This document shows positions 8,754-16,974 of a stretch of 64,000 nucleotides of DNA, piece by piece. This stretch comes from Sinorhizobium meliloti 4H41 (GTDB lineage: Bacteria; Pseudomonadota; Alphaproteobacteria; Rhizobiales; Rhizobiaceae). The stretch's first letter is position 1. Every line of letters starts with the position of its first letter. The notes under the pieces are model-generated. The model did not search any database. It was not told the DNA's origin and saw only the letters and a list, made by a program, of their open reading frames with translations. A program made the position numbers and the translations under genes. Location: the NCBI RefSeq assembly GCF_000375585.1, contig NZ_AQWP01000002.1:930001-994000 (forward strand). The letters run 5' to 3'.

Positions 8754-9293
8754 TCAGGCGGCGAGCTTCTTGGATTTCAGCGCCGCGAGAATGTTCTGCG
8801 GCGAGGAGACACCGTAGGGATCGCTGTCGCAATTGTCGGAGTAGCCTTCCTCTTCGAACCACTGCTCGACAACGCCGTTGTTGATGACGGCGGCATAGCG
8901 CCAGGAGCGCATTCCGAAGCCGAGATTGTCCTTGGCGACGAGCATGCCCATCTTGCGGGTGAACTCGCCCGAACCGTCCGGAATGAGCTTGACGTTCTCG
9001 AGGCCCTGCGACTTGCCCCAGGCGTTCATCACGAAGGCGTCGTTGACGGAGACGCAGTAGATCTCGTCGATCCCGAGACCCCGGAATTCGGAGGTGAGCT
9101 TTTCGAAGTCCGGCAGCTGGTAGGTCGAGCAGGTCGGGGTGAAAGCACCCGGGAGCGAAAACAGCACGACGCGCTTGCCGGCGAAATAGTCGTCCGAGGT
9201 AACGTCCTGCCAGCGGAACGGATTGGAACCGCCGACGGACTCGTCGCGGACGCGGGTGCGGAAGGTTACAGCGGGAACTTTTCTGCCGAGCAT
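8754..9293 (-). CDS. peroxiredoxin, Prx5/glutaredoxin-dependent type
   Basis: Thiol peroxidase of 179 aa that would reduce H2O2 and organic peroxides in the cytoplasm. The peroxidatic cysteine lies in PGAFTPTCS (Cys55 from the chosen start). Further cysteines are in DEIYCVSVND and in the YSDNCDSDPYG segment and could act in resolution. Three consecutive ATGs (9299, 9296, 9293) follow GGAG; the last has the best spacing (6 bases), so I use it. The gene lies between ureC and ureE but is closed by its own strong terminator, so it may be a separate unit inserted into the urease cluster. Confidence 0.93.
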   Translation of the reverse strand: MLGRKVPAVTFRTRVRDESVGGSNPFRWQDVTSDDYFAGKRVVLFSLPGAFTPTCSTYQLPDFEKLTSEFRGLGIDEIYCVSVNDAFVMNAWGKSQGLENVKLIPDGSGEFTRKMGMLVAKDNLGFGMRSWRYAAVINNGVVEQWFEEEGYSDNCDSDPYGVSSPQNILAALKSKKLAA

Positions 9294-9459
9294 CATCATC
9301 TCCTAAGAACTGGCTGCCGGCGGCGCTGTCTTGGGAGGACAGGCGCACCGGCGAAATCGAGTGCCCTTCCTAGCGAAATTTCCGCTGCAGTGCAGCATCA
9401 AAGCGACGGTTCGAGGCCTCCCGCATGGCAGCCATGCGGCCGATGCATGGCTGTTCGGC

Positions 9460-11172
9460 TCAGAAGAGGAAATAGCGCTGCGCCATCGGCAGCACCGTCG
9501 CCGGCTCGCAGGTCAGGAGCTCGCCGTCGGCGCGGACCTCGTAGGTTTCCGGGTCTACCTCGATATGCGGCGTCAGGCTGTTGTGGATCATCGACGCCTT
9601 GCCGATGCCGCCGCGGGTGTTCTGGACGGCGACGAGCTCCTTGGCGACGCCGAGCCTGCCGGCAAGCCCGGCATCGAGCGACGCCTGCGAGACGAAGGTG
9701 ACCGAGGAGTTGGTCCGGCTCTTTCCATAGGCGCCGAACATCGGCCGGTAGTGGACCGGCTGCGGCGTGGGGATGGAGGCGTTCGGGTCGCCCATGGGTG
9801 CTGCTGCGATCGTGCCGCCGAGGAGCACCATGTCGGGTTTCACGCCGAAGAAGGCCGGATTCCAGAGGACCAGATCGGCGCGCTTGCCGACCTCGAGCGA
9901 GCCGATCTCATGGCTGAGGCCGTGCGCGATCGCCGGGTTGATCGTGTATTTGGCGATATAGCGCTTGACGCGGAAATTGTCATTGTCGCCGGTCTCCTCC
10001 TGGAGCCGTCCGCGCTGGCGCTTCATCTTGTCGGCGGTCTGCCAGGTGCGGATCGCCACCTCGCCGACACGCCCCATCGCCTGGCTGTCGGAGGAAATGA
10101 TCGAGAAGGCGCCGATATCGTGGAGGATATCCTCCGCCGCGATCGTCTCCCTGCGGATGCGGCTTTCGGCGAAGGCGATGTCTTCCGGAATGCTGGGCGA
10201 CAGGTGATGGCAGACCATCAGCATGTCGAGATGTTCCGCAAGCGTGTTCACCGTATAGGGCCGCGTCGGATTGGTGGAGGACGGGATGACGTTCGGCTGG
10301 CCGCAGATCCTGATGATATCGGGCGCATGCCCGCCACCGGCGCCTTCCGTGTGATAGGCATGGATCGTCCGGCCCTTGATCGCCGCGATCGTATCCTCGA
10401 CGAATCCGCTTTCGTTGAGGGTGTCGGTATGGATCATAACCTGCACGTCGTATTCATCGGCCACGGAGAGGCAGCAGTCGATGGCGGCCGGCGTCGTGCC
10501 CCAATCCTCGTGCAGTTTCAGCGAAGTCGCGCCGCCGAGTACCATTTCAACGAGCGCTCCAGGCAGCGACGCGTTGCCCTTGCCCGCAAAGGCGAGATTC
10601 ATCGGAAACGCATCGGCCGCTTCGATCATGCGGGCGATGTGCCAGGGTCCGGGCGTGCAGGTCGTGGCGAGCGTACCGTGCGCCGGTCCCGTCCCGCCGC
10701 CGAGCATGCATGTCAGGCCGCTCATCAGCGCCTCTTCGATCTGCTGCGGACAGATGAAGTGTATATGGCTATCCATGCCCCCGGCCGTGACGATCTTGCC
10801 CTCGCCGGCGATAACCTCCGTGCCCGGACCGACGATAATGGTGACGCCCGGCTGCGTGTCCGGATTGCCGGCCTTGCCGATTGCCGCGATCCGCCCGTCC
10901 TTCAGCCCGATATCCGCCTTCACGATTCCCCAATGATCGAGGATCAGCGCATTGGTGATCACCGTGTCGACCGCGCCGCCTTCGCGCGTCACCTGGCTCT
11001 GGCCCATGCCGTCGCGGATGACCTTGCCGCCCCCGAACTTCACCTCCTCGCCATGCGTGGTGAAGTCCTTTTCGACCTCGATGAAGAGCTCGGTGTCGGC
11101 GAGGCGCACCTTGTCGCCTACGGTCGGACCGAACATGTTGGCATAGGCCGCGCGCGACATTCTGTAGGACAT
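9460..11172 (-). CDS. ureC: urease alpha subunit UreC
   Basis: Catalytic subunit (570 aa) that hydrolyses urea to ammonia and carbamate at a di-nickel centre. Expected ligands are all visible: His136 and His138 (SHIHF), carbamylated Lys219 ([10 protein letters not shown]), His248 (MIHTD), His274 and Asp362 (SSDSQAMGR). The mobile flap has Cys321-His322-His323 (MVCHHLSPS). The offset of +2 from Klebsiella numbering is constant, so the enzyme looks intact. It follows the glycosyltransferase-29-like accessory gene after 3 bases. A 160-base gap separates it from the downstream peroxiredoxin. Confidence 0.98.
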   Translation of the reverse strand: MSYRMSRAAYANMFGPTVGDKVRLADTELFIEVEKDFTTHGEEVKFGGGKVIRDGMGQSQVTREGGAVDTVITNALILDHWGIVKADIGLKDGRIAAIGKAGNPDTQPGVTIIVGPGTEVIAGEGKIVTAGGMDSHIHFICPQQIEEALMSGLTCMLGGGTGPAHGTLATTCTPGPWHIARMIEAADAFPMNLAFAGKGNASLPGALVEMVLGGATSLKLHEDWGTTPAAIDCCLSVADEYDVQVMIHTDTLNESGFVEDTIAAIKGRTIHAYHTEGAGGGHAPDIIRICGQPNVIPSSTNPTRPYTVNTLAEHLDMLMVCHHLSPSIPEDIAFAESRIRRETIAAEDILHDIGAFSIISSDSQAMGRVGEVAIRTWQTADKMKRQRGRLQEETGDNDNFRVKRYIAKYTINPAIAHGLSHEIGSLEVGKRADLVLWNPAFFGVKPDMVLLGGTIAAAPMGDPNASIPTPQPVHYRPMFGAYGKSRTNSSVTFVSQASLDAGLAGRLGVAKELVAVQNTRGGIGKASMIHNSLTPHIEVDPETYEVRADGELLTCEPATVLPMAQRYFLF

Positions 11173-11175
11173 GGT

Positions 11176-11826
11176 TCAGGCTCCCTGGGGCAAATCTGAA
11201 GAGACAAATGGATGAAGCCTGCGAAGCCGCCCTTGCGCTGCGAGCGCATCGACATAGCGGCGCTCGGCGGCAAACGGGTGCCACTGCCAGCCGATATGGC
11301 CGAAGCCGGCAAGCACCACATCGTCGCCGGCTGCGGCAAAGCTCGACACGATGTCGGAAATGACCACCAAGCCGCTCGACGGCGCGACATAAGGCGACGG
11401 CGCGAAGCGGGCGAGATCGCGCTCAAGCCGGTCATGCGTCTCGGCCGCGATGACCCGGTGCTTGCGTGCCGTAGCCCGCGCGAAGCTCTCGAAGCCGGCC
11501 GTATAGTCGTCGCAGAAATCGTCGAGATCCGGATGTGTCTCGGCAAGTGCTGCCCGCATCGCGGCGAACCTGGCTCCGGCGCGGACGCTCCATAGCTCGC
11601 GTGCCTGCCGGACCGGCTCGCTCGTCTTCCAGCGCCCGCCGGCAAGCATTGACAGTGCCGGGCGGCCGGTGTTGCAGACCGCGATGATATCGGTCCTGCT
11701 GCCGCCCTTCCCGACCGAGCGGCAATCGTTGAAACGGATCACCAGATCGGCTGCATCGATCGTCGCGGCAGCGCCCTCGGGCACGTCACCATTGCCAACG
11801 ATCATGATGACGCGGCCGCTTTGCAA
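11176..11826 (-). CDS. urease-operon accessory protein, GT29-like fold
   Basis: Protein of 216 aa found in rhizobial urease operons under the name urease operon accessory protein. The N-terminus carries a nucleotide-binding-like GNGDVPEG motif, then ADLVIRFNDCRSVGKGGSRT, which resembles the start of family 29 (sialyltransferase-like) glycosyltransferases (G-N-x...VxRxN). The C-terminal GFGHIGWQWHPFAAE also fits that fold. No signal peptide or membrane segment is seen. It sits 3 bases before ureC and 3 bases after the lysozyme-inhibitor-like gene, so it is clearly co-transcribed. Its role in urease is unknown; an activity on sugars is only inferred from fold similarity. Confidence 0.7.
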   Translation of the reverse strand: MQSGRVIMIVGNGDVPEGAAATIDAADLVIRFNDCRSVGKGGSRTDIIAVCNTGRPALSMLAGGRWKTSEPVRQARELWSVRAGARFAAMRAALAETHPDLDDFCDDYTAGFESFARATARKHRVIAAETHDRLERDLARFAPSPYVAPSSGLVVISDIVSSFAAAGDDVVLAGFGHIGWQWHPFAAERRYVDALAAQGRLRRLHPFVSSDLPQGA

Positions 11827-11829
11827 TGA

Positions 11830-12249
11830 TCAATTCTCCGAAGATTCCATGAGTTTCTTGAGCTCGGCCGTGCGCTTGCGTGTCAGCTCTGCGAGGCAAC
11901 CGGAGATCAGCATGGGCTCCATCGAGCCGCCCCTCGCCTCGAACCCGGCGAGTTCGCATTGGCCGTCGCGATAGCCGATCCAGGCGCGCTGGGCTTTTTT
12001 CAGTGCCTCGAGCGCTCCGACGTAAGCCGCGTCGATGCCGCCAAGCTCCTTGTCGGTCGCCTGCATGGCCGCGACCGCAAGGCGGTAGGTCTTGTTCAGC
12101 TCCGCATCCGCCGCCCGGTAGTCCTGATCGGCGCATATGTTGAGATCCATCTGGGTCACGGCCTTCCCGCAATCCGGCTCGGGCTGTTGCGCATAGGCGG
12201 AAGCCGTGCAGCACAACAACAGGCTCAAAGCAGCACCGGCCGCTCTCAT
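11830..12249 (-). CDS. LprI/DUF1311-family periplasmic protein
   Basis: Secreted protein of 139 aa. A signal peptide covers residues 1-20 (cleavage after AYA). The mature part carries the DUF1311/LprI pattern: [16 protein letters not shown], then a helical region with [21 protein letters not shown], then [27 protein letters not shown]. Four or more cysteines are placed for disulfides. Family members include inhibitors of vertebrate lysozyme. It overlaps the stop of ureB by 4 bases and is followed after 3 bases by the accessory gene, so it is embedded in the urease operon although its product should be periplasmic. Confidence 0.85.
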   Translation of the reverse strand: MRAAGAALSLLLCCTASAYAQQPEPDCGKAVTQMDLNICADQDYRAADAELNKTYRLAVAAMQATDKELGGIDAAYVGALEALKKAQRAWIGYRDGQCELAGFEARGGSMEPMLISGCLAELTRKRTAELKKLMESSEN

Positions 12250-12551
12250 AGCTTCCCCATGACCTGCTGGCGGAAGCCGAAAACCTCGCGCTTTCCCGAA
12301 AGCGGGATGAGCGTCACCTGCCGTGTCTGTCCAGGCTCGAAGCGGACGGCCGTACCCGCAGGGATGTCGAGCCGCTTGCCGCGCGCGGCGTCACGGTCGA
12401 AGATCAGGCCCGGATTGGTCTCGGCGAAGTGATAATGGCTGCCGACCTGCACCGGTCGGTCCCCGGAGTTGGCAACCTCGATGCTGACGGTTTCGAGGCC
12501 CGCATTCAACTCGATCTCACCGGCGGCGGCGATAATCTCACCTGGAATCAT
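12246..12551 (-). CDS. ureB: urease beta subunit UreB
   Basis: Small structural subunit (101 aa) that packs with UreA and UreC in the (abc)3 urease trimer. Typical features are MIPGEI at the start, [13 protein letters not shown] in the middle and [16 protein letters not shown] near residue 70. The frame is open upstream, but the ATG at 12551 follows GGGGAAGG with a 3-base spacing and gives exactly the family length. Its 3' end overlaps the LprI-like gene by 4 bases; upstream lies the DUF1272 gene, 11 bases away. Confidence 0.96.
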   Translation of the reverse strand: MIPGEIIAAAGEIELNAGLETVSIEVANSGDRPVQVGSHYHFAETNPGLIFDRDAARGKRLDIPAGTAVRFEPGQTRQVTLIPLSGKREVFGFRQQVMGKL

Positions 12552-12562
12552 GATCCTTCCCC

Positions 12563-12817
12563 TCAGACGGCTCGTTCGGGCGCACAGCCTTCGGGCTTCA
12601 AGACGCGCTCCGTCGATGCCGGATATTTCTTCAGCATTGCCACAGGCCGCACCGGGCGCCGGACCAGTTCGCCTCCGCAATTCGGGCAAGTCCCGCCAAG
12701 CTTCGTTTCCGCACAGCCGGCGCAAAAAGTACACTCGAAGGTGCAGATCATCGCATGGCCGCTATCGGGTGGCAGGTCTCGATTGCAGCATTCGCAGTTT
12801 GGACGCAGGCTGAGCAT
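12563..12817 (-). CDS. DUF1272 cysteine-rich metal-binding protein
   Basis: Protein of 84 aa with nine cysteines in the first 47 residues, among them CECC (8-11), [11 protein letters not shown] (25-35) and CPNC (44-47). This is a zinc-ribbon/treble-clef arrangement belonging to DUF1272. The rest is short and basic ([16 protein letters not shown]). It lies between ureA and ureB with gaps of 12 and 11 bases, so it is certainly co-transcribed with them. Its function is unknown. The metal-binding appearance in a nickel-enzyme operon is suggestive, but zinc is the more likely ligand. Confidence 0.85.
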   Translation of the reverse strand: MLSLRPNCECCNRDLPPDSGHAMICTFECTFCAGCAETKLGGTCPNCGGELVRRPVRPVAMLKKYPASTERVLKPEGCAPERAV

Positions 12818-12829
12818 GGTGCCTCCTCG

Positions 12830-13132
12830 CTAGCGGATAGGCTCGTGGACGGTGACGAGCTTCGTCCCGTCGGGAAAAGTCGCCTCGACCTGGATGTCGT
12901 GGATCATCTCCGCAATGCCCTCCATCACCTGATCGCGGGTAAGAACATGGGCGCCCGCCTCCATCAGCTCGGCGACGGAACGGCCGTCTCTCGCGCCTTC
13001 CACGACGAAGTCGGTGATGAGGGCGATTGCCTCGGGATGATTGAGCTTCACGCCCCGCTCGAGCCGCCGCCGCGCGACCATCGCCGCCATGGAAATCAAC
13101 AGCTTGTCTTTTTCGCGCGGAGTGAGATTCAT
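12830..13132 (-). CDS. ureA: urease gamma subunit UreA
   Basis: Smallest structural urease subunit, 100 aa. It shows the standard opening [20 protein letters not shown], the segment [20 protein letters not shown] and the ending [10 protein letters not shown]. Length and sequence are normal for a separate UreA, that is, not fused to UreB as in Helicobacter. It follows ureD after 28 bases and precedes the DUF1272 gene. Confidence 0.97.
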   Translation of the reverse strand: MNLTPREKDKLLISMAAMVARRRLERGVKLNHPEAIALITDFVVEGARDGRSVAELMEAGAHVLTRDQVMEGIAEMIHDIQVEATFPDGTKLVTVHEPIR

Positions 13133-13160
13133 GCGTCGCCGTCCAGATCGATTGCAGGGA

Positions 13161-13994
13161 TCAGAGAGTCCAGACTTTCGGCACTGACGCGTCTTTACGC
13201 AAGTGCGAAATGAGCGGGATCAGGATTTTTCTGAGCGCGAACCCATCGGCCGCAGCAAGGCGGGCGACGATCTTGTCCCGACCGCCGATTTGGTAATGGC
13301 TGACGCCGGACAGGGCATGTCCCGCGAGCGCCAAACGCATTCTGGAAAGCTGCGACTCGCAATCCGGCGCGGCATAGACGAGGGTCGCGAAGGCGGAAGC
13401 GCCGTCGAGGACCGCTCGCCGCGATGCAAGCGCCGCGACGTCGCCGGCCAAGGCGAGGTTCTCCGCGTGAATCAGCCTGCCGCCGCTTCGAATTCGCCAA
13501 TTGTCGCGGAAGAGGCCGGCGCGCACCTCCTCGCCCATGGCCTTGCGGCCGATCAGAACTGCCTCCACCGCGAGAAAGGATGCGTCGGCGGCGAGGTCGA
13601 CCTCCAGGCTCCGCGACAGGGCCGACCGATCGAACAGAATCGTCTCCTGCGGCAGCCAGTCGACGTGAGCGCCGGCGGCGACCGCTATGCGCGTCGCAAT
13701 CTCGGCCGTGCCGGTGCTTGCCTTGTAGATCTTCTCGCAGGCCTGAGTCGTCAGCGTGAGTTTCGTGCCTTCTCCCGCCCTGAAATCCCAGGAAAGCCGG
13801 TCACCGCCCGTCACGCCGCCCGATGAATTGATGAGCACGGCCTCCATCGAGGCATCGAAGGTTCTGGGCAGACGGATCTTGGCGCAGCCTTCCTGGTAGA
13901 GCTCGGCGATGCGCGTGCGTCCGCCTTCGGCCTTGGCGACGAGCCGCCCCTCTCCTCTCGCCCGCTGCGGTGCGATGATCGCTGCCGTTTCCAT
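13161..13994 (-). CDS. ureD: urease accessory protein UreD
   Basis: Scaffold protein (277 aa) that binds apo-urease and receives the UreF-UreG complex for nickel insertion. Recognisable segments are [16 protein letters not shown] (about residues 51-66), [13 protein letters not shown] and the [12 protein letters not shown] strand. It is the first gene of the minus-strand urease operon. The ATG at 13994 is used; the GGAG upstream is about 15 bases away, rather far, so a start a few codons downstream is possible. The operon promoter should lie in 13995-14240. Confidence 0.95.
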   Translation of the reverse strand: METAAIIAPQRARGEGRLVAKAEGGRTRIAELYQEGCAKIRLPRTFDASMEAVLINSSGGVTGGDRLSWDFRAGEGTKLTLTTQACEKIYKASTGTAEIATRIAVAAGAHVDWLPQETILFDRSALSRSLEVDLAADASFLAVEAVLIGRKAMGEEVRAGLFRDNWRIRSGGRLIHAENLALAGDVAALASRRAVLDGASAFATLVYAAPDCESQLSRMRLALAGHALSGVSHYQIGGRDKIVARLAAADGFALRKILIPLISHLRKDASVPKVWTL

Positions 13995-14240
13995 GGACGT
14001 TCGCCGAAGCTCCCCTGGGGACGGGTTTTCGCCCGAACCGCGTTGCAGAAGTCAAACCATTGTTACACAGGAAGAGCCGAAGCCTCGCAAAAGCGAGAGA
14101 CCGACGCGTCTCAACCCCGCTCCACGGCCTGTGGCCAGCGGCGAGTGATAAGAATGCGCGGCTTGGCGGTCATCATATGTCTCCCGGAATGCTTCCGGAT
14201 AGTGCATGAAATCGAGCCGATGGGTAGCCGGTCGGATACA

Positions 14241-14266
14241 AAAAGGGCACCCGAGGGTGCCCTTTT
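14241..14266 (-). terminator. intrinsic terminator of the chloroperoxidase-like gene
   Basis: AAAAGGGCACCC (14241-14252) and GGGTGCCCTTTT (14255-14266) form a perfect 12-bp stem with a minimal loop and A/T runs on both sides, so it could work in both directions. It follows the stop of the hydrolase gene at 14291 on the minus strand. Confidence 0.85.
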
Positions 14267-14290
14267 CAGCTGCTTTGCAATCCCGCTGGC

Positions 14291-15286
14291 TCAGGACCTT
14301 GCGAAGTCGAGCAGGTCCTTGTTGAGCTGGTCCTTGTGGGTATCCGTGATGCCGTGCGGCGCACCCGGATAGACCTTCAACTCGGCGTGAGGCACCAGCT
14401 TCTTGGAGGCACGGGCGGCAGCATCGATCGGCACGACCTGGTCGTCGTCGCCGTGGATGATGAGCGTCGGCACGTCGAATTTCTTCAAGTCTTCCGTGAA
14501 ATCCGTCTGCGAAAAGGCGACGATGGAGTCATAGGCGTTCTTGTGACCGGCCGTCATGCCCTGCAGCCAGAAGCTGTCGATCATGCCCTGTGAAGGTTTC
14601 GCGCCGGGCCGGTTGAAGCCGAAGAACGGGCCCGAGGCGATGTCCCGGTAAAGCTGCGAGCGATCGGCGAGGCTGGCGGCCTGCAGGCCATCGAAGACCT
14701 CCTTCGGCAGACCGCCGGGGTTGTCGTCGGTCTTGACCATCAAGGGCGGCACTGCCGAGATCAGTCCTGCCTTGGCGACGCGGGCGGTCCCGTGGCGTCC
14801 GATATAGCGGGCGACTTCGCCGCCGCCGGTCGAGAAGCCGGCAAGGAAGATGTCCTTGAGGTCCAGCGTTTCGATCAGATCGGCGAGATCGTCGGCATAA
14901 TGATCCATGTCGTTGCCGTCCCATGGCTGGCTCGAGCGGCCGTGGCCGCGGCGGTCATGGGTGACGACCCGAAAGCCGTTACTGGCGAGATAGAAGGCCT
15001 GTGCCTCCCAGCTATCCGACGAAAGCGGCCAGCCATGGCTGAGGACGACCACCGGTCCGTCCTTCGGACCCCAGTCCTTGTAGTAGATCTCGACGCCATC
15101 ACGCGTGTTGATCCTGCTGCCGCTTACTCTCGTGGCCACCGCACCGGCTTGCGGCTCGGCGCCACCGGCGACGGCCGGGCTGGCGGCCGAGAGTGCGGCC
15201 GCGGCGGTGGCGGCGCCGATTGCGCCTGTCAGAATTTCTCTGCGGGAGACGTCGTTCGTGGCTGTCTTCGCCTGAGCCTTGGTCAT
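14291..15286 (-). CDS. cpo: Tat-exported alpha/beta hydrolase, non-heme chloroperoxidase-like
   Basis: Alpha/beta hydrolase of 331 aa. A twin-arginine signal (SRREILTG, residues 14-21, then a long Ala-rich stretch to about residue 40) sends the folded enzyme to the periplasm. The triad is visible: Ser152 in GFSTGG, Asp282 in HGDDDQVVP, His311 in GAPHGI. The oxyanion part is [12 protein letters not shown]. Family members act as esterases/perhydrolases that halogenate in vitro with peroxide. An in-frame ATG at 15325 exists, but 15286 has AAGGAG eight bases upstream. It diverges from an OhrR-type regulator with ATCG-N4-CGAT palindromes between them, so peroxide-induced expression is likely. Confidence 0.92.
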   Translation of the reverse strand: MTKAQAKTATNDVSRREILTGAIGAATAAAALSAASPAVAGGAEPQAGAVATRVSGSRINTRDGVEIYYKDWGPKDGPVVVLSHGWPLSSDSWEAQAFYLASNGFRVVTHDRRGHGRSSQPWDGNDMDHYADDLADLIETLDLKDIFLAGFSTGGGEVARYIGRHGTARVAKAGLISAVPPLMVKTDDNPGGLPKEVFDGLQAASLADRSQLYRDIASGPFFGFNRPGAKPSQGMIDSFWLQGMTAGHKNAYDSIVAFSQTDFTEDLKKFDVPTLIIHGDDDQVVPIDAAARASKKLVPHAELKVYPGAPHGITDTHKDQLNKDLLDFARS

Positions 15287-15365
15287 TGGAAATGCTCCTT
15301 TCCCTGAAATCCGATCAAAATTCACATCCGATCATCGCCGCGCGATTTATATCGGCAACAATTAA

Positions 15366-15377
15366 ATCGTGCACGAT
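15366..15377. promoter_or_regulatory. candidate OhrR operator 1
   Basis: Perfect palindrome ATCGTGCACGAT in the AT-rich gap between the divergent hydrolase and regulator genes. Its ATCG-N4-CGAT form is shared with a second site at 15420-15431. A looser ATCG...CGAT pair occurs near 15335-15347. Confidence 0.6.
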
Positions 15378-15419
15378 ATTTATCGCGGACTGCGGCAGAC
15401 GTCAATACCTTGCGATTAT

Positions 15420-15431
15420 ATCGCGAACGAT
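15420..15431. promoter_or_regulatory. candidate OhrR operator 2
   Basis: ATCGCGAACGAT, same ATCG-N4-CGAT pattern as the site 54 bases away, lying about 36 bases upstream of the regulator start. Its position suits autorepression. Confidence 0.55.
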
Positions 15432-15466
15432 TTATTATAGTCGGAAAGATAATCGGGACCGGAGCG

Positions 15467-15919
15467 ATGGCAAAGGCAAACCTCCCTCCTTCGGAGGAAC
15501 TCATGAAGCTCGACAACTTCCTGTGCTTTGCGATCTACTCCGCAAATCACGCCTTCACGCGTGTCTACAAGCCGCTCCTCGACGAGCTCGACCTGACCTA
15601 CCCGCAATACCTCGTGATGGTGGCTCTTTGGGAAAAGGACGACCAGACCGTCGGCAGTCTGGGCGAGAAGCTGTTCCTGGAGTCGAGCACGCTCACTCCC
15701 ATGCTGAAGCGGCTGGAAGCCATGGGCTACATTTTGCGCACCCGCGACAAGGCCGATGAGCGGCAAGTGCGCGTGCGCCTGACCGAGACCGGCCGCGCGC
15801 TCCGGGAGAAAGCAAGTCGGGTCCCGATCGGCATTGCCGATGCGACGGGAATGGAGCCGGCAGAGGTCGCCCGGCTGAAACAAGAGATCGCGGCTCTCCG
15901 GGCATCGCTGCTGCGATAA
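15467..15919 (+). CDS. MarR-family regulator, one-cysteine OhrR type
   Basis: Winged-helix repressor of 150 aa. The only cysteine, Cys20 in LDNFLCFAIYSANHAF, occupies the organic-peroxide-sensing position of OhrR; the tyrosines that support it (DLTYPQYLVM) are also present. There is no second cysteine, so it would sense by mixed disulfide like the Bacillus type rather than by intersubunit disulfide. The DNA-binding wing region is TRDKADERQVRVRLTETG. The ATG at 15467, with GGAG just upstream, is preferred over 15410. It is divergent from the chloroperoxidase-like gene, its probable target. Confidence 0.92.
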   Translation: MAKANLPPSEELMKLDNFLCFAIYSANHAFTRVYKPLLDELDLTYPQYLVMVALWEKDDQTVGSLGEKLFLESSTLTPMLKRLEAMGYILRTRDKADERQVRVRLTETGRALREKASRVPIGIADATGMEPAEVARLKQEIAALRASLLR

Positions 15920-15988
15920 AGTGCATCATTGAAGGAAGCGTCGGCGCTCGAACACCAGCGCTAGGCCGATAACACCAAGAACGAGTAG

Positions 15989-16489
15989 TCACCGCTCGGC
16001 GAAGGAGGCAGCGATGGCGCTGATGGATCGGAACAGGACGAAGGGATCTTCCTTCGAGGGCGTGAAACCACGCCTCTGCCAGAACAGCGAAGCCTCGACG
16101 TCAATCGCATTAACCATCACTGCGCGGCCGCCGATAAGGCCGGCCGCCCGGACGCAGCGTTGTAGCGCGTGCTTCGCCAAACCCGTTCCGATACCCAAGC
16201 CTGTCCACTGAGCGTCGGTGGCGAGTTGGCCGAGAAGGAGGCAGGGAACGGGATCAGGTGGCTGGCCAGTGCGGATCGAACGCGGAAGGACCGACGGCAC
16301 GACCGCCGTGGGCGCCAGACCGTAGTAGCCGACGACACGGCCTTCCTCATGCACCACGAGAACGGCAGTGAACCCCCTCTCCTGATTGGTCAGGGCGCGC
16401 GTTTTCAGCCAGTGATCGAGCGACGGCTTGCCACACGAGAATTGCGAGACATCGTGCGCTGCGGAGAGCGGCTCGGGAACGGATAGCAC
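15989..16489 (-). CDS. GNAT acetyltransferase toxin (TacT/AtaT-like)
   Basis: GNAT protein of 166 aa resembling toxins that acetylate aminoacyl-tRNA. It has the family opening (FSCGKPSLDHWLKTRA), the acetyl-CoA strand LLLGQLATDAQWTGLGIGTG with the pyrophosphate loop GLGIGTG (97-103), and the C-terminal GFTPSKEDPFVLFRS. The segment usually reading F-Y-x3-G-F reads FWQRRGF (136-142), so the tyrosine often cited as catalytic is replaced by Trp137. It lies 6 bases after the DUF1778 antitoxin gene, the standard pairing. Activity is uncertain because of that change. Confidence 0.88.
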   Translation of the reverse strand: MLSVPEPLSAAHDVSQFSCGKPSLDHWLKTRALTNQERGFTAVLVVHEEGRVVGYYGLAPTAVVPSVLPRSIRTGQPPDPVPCLLLGQLATDAQWTGLGIGTGLAKHALQRCVRAAGLIGGRAVMVNAIDVEASLFWQRRGFTPSKEDPFVLFRSISAIAASFAER

Positions 16490-16495
16490 CGGGTA

Positions 16496-16795
16496 TTACC
16501 GTCTCGGAACGTAGCCAGGCTCCCATGGAGCAGGCCGTTTGGCCAGCTCGACCATCTCGGGAACAGGTTCGGCCGGAGCGGACAGGGCCTCCATGAAGGC
16601 GGCAAAACTGTCGGGGCTCATCCGGATCGGGCTTTGCTCCATGACCACTTCCTCGGCCGCGCGCACCGCCGCATCGCGCACGAATTCGGTGCGCGAGCGT
16701 CCCCGCAGGCTGGCAGCGCGATCAATCATCGCCACGTCTGCTTCGGGCAGGCGCATCGAGATGGGATATTCCTTGCGTTCCGCTGTGCTGGCCAT
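16496..16795 (-). CDS. DUF1778 ribbon-helix-helix antitoxin
   Basis: Antitoxin of 99 aa. The N-terminal ribbon-helix-helix (RKEYPISMRLPEADVAMIDR, then RGRSRTEFVRDAAVRAAEE) binds DNA; the C-terminal tail, rich in Pro and acidic residues (FAAFMEALSAPAEPVPEM), would wrap the toxin. Two adjacent ATGs (16798, 16795) follow AAGGAG; the second has the better spacing. The toxin gene starts 6 bases downstream. A palindrome at 16829-16847 just upstream is the probable autoregulatory operator. Confidence 0.9.
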   Translation of the reverse strand: MASTAERKEYPISMRLPEADVAMIDRAASLRGRSRTEFVRDAAVRAAEEVVMEQSPIRMSPDSFAAFMEALSAPAEPVPEMVELAKRPAPWEPGYVPRR

Positions 16796-16828
16796 CATTC
16801 GTCTCCTTCGGGGGAATATAGGGGTTTG

Positions 16829-16847
16829 TATCGCATACTGCAATACG
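16829..16847. promoter_or_regulatory. candidate antitoxin operator
   Basis: Imperfect palindrome GTATCGCATACTGCAATAC about 34 bases upstream of the antitoxin start; the GTAT/ATAC ends and the GCA/TGC inner pairs match. This spacing fits autoregulation by a ribbon-helix-helix antitoxin-toxin complex. Confidence 0.6.
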
Positions 16848-16974
16848 AGATGGTCAATTCAATGGCTTAGGTTGTCGGGAGAGGCCGGACGGAGCGGGAT
16901 ATGGCGATGCCAAGGCGGGAATCCCATAAGTCATCGCGCTACAACACAGTGCGCGATAGCGCGATGGCCGCGCC

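Noticed and set aside
9331-11199. A 622-codon plus-strand frame opposite ureC
   Set aside because: It lies entirely across ureC and its neighbours, whose active-site residues are intact; the translation has no recognisable family.
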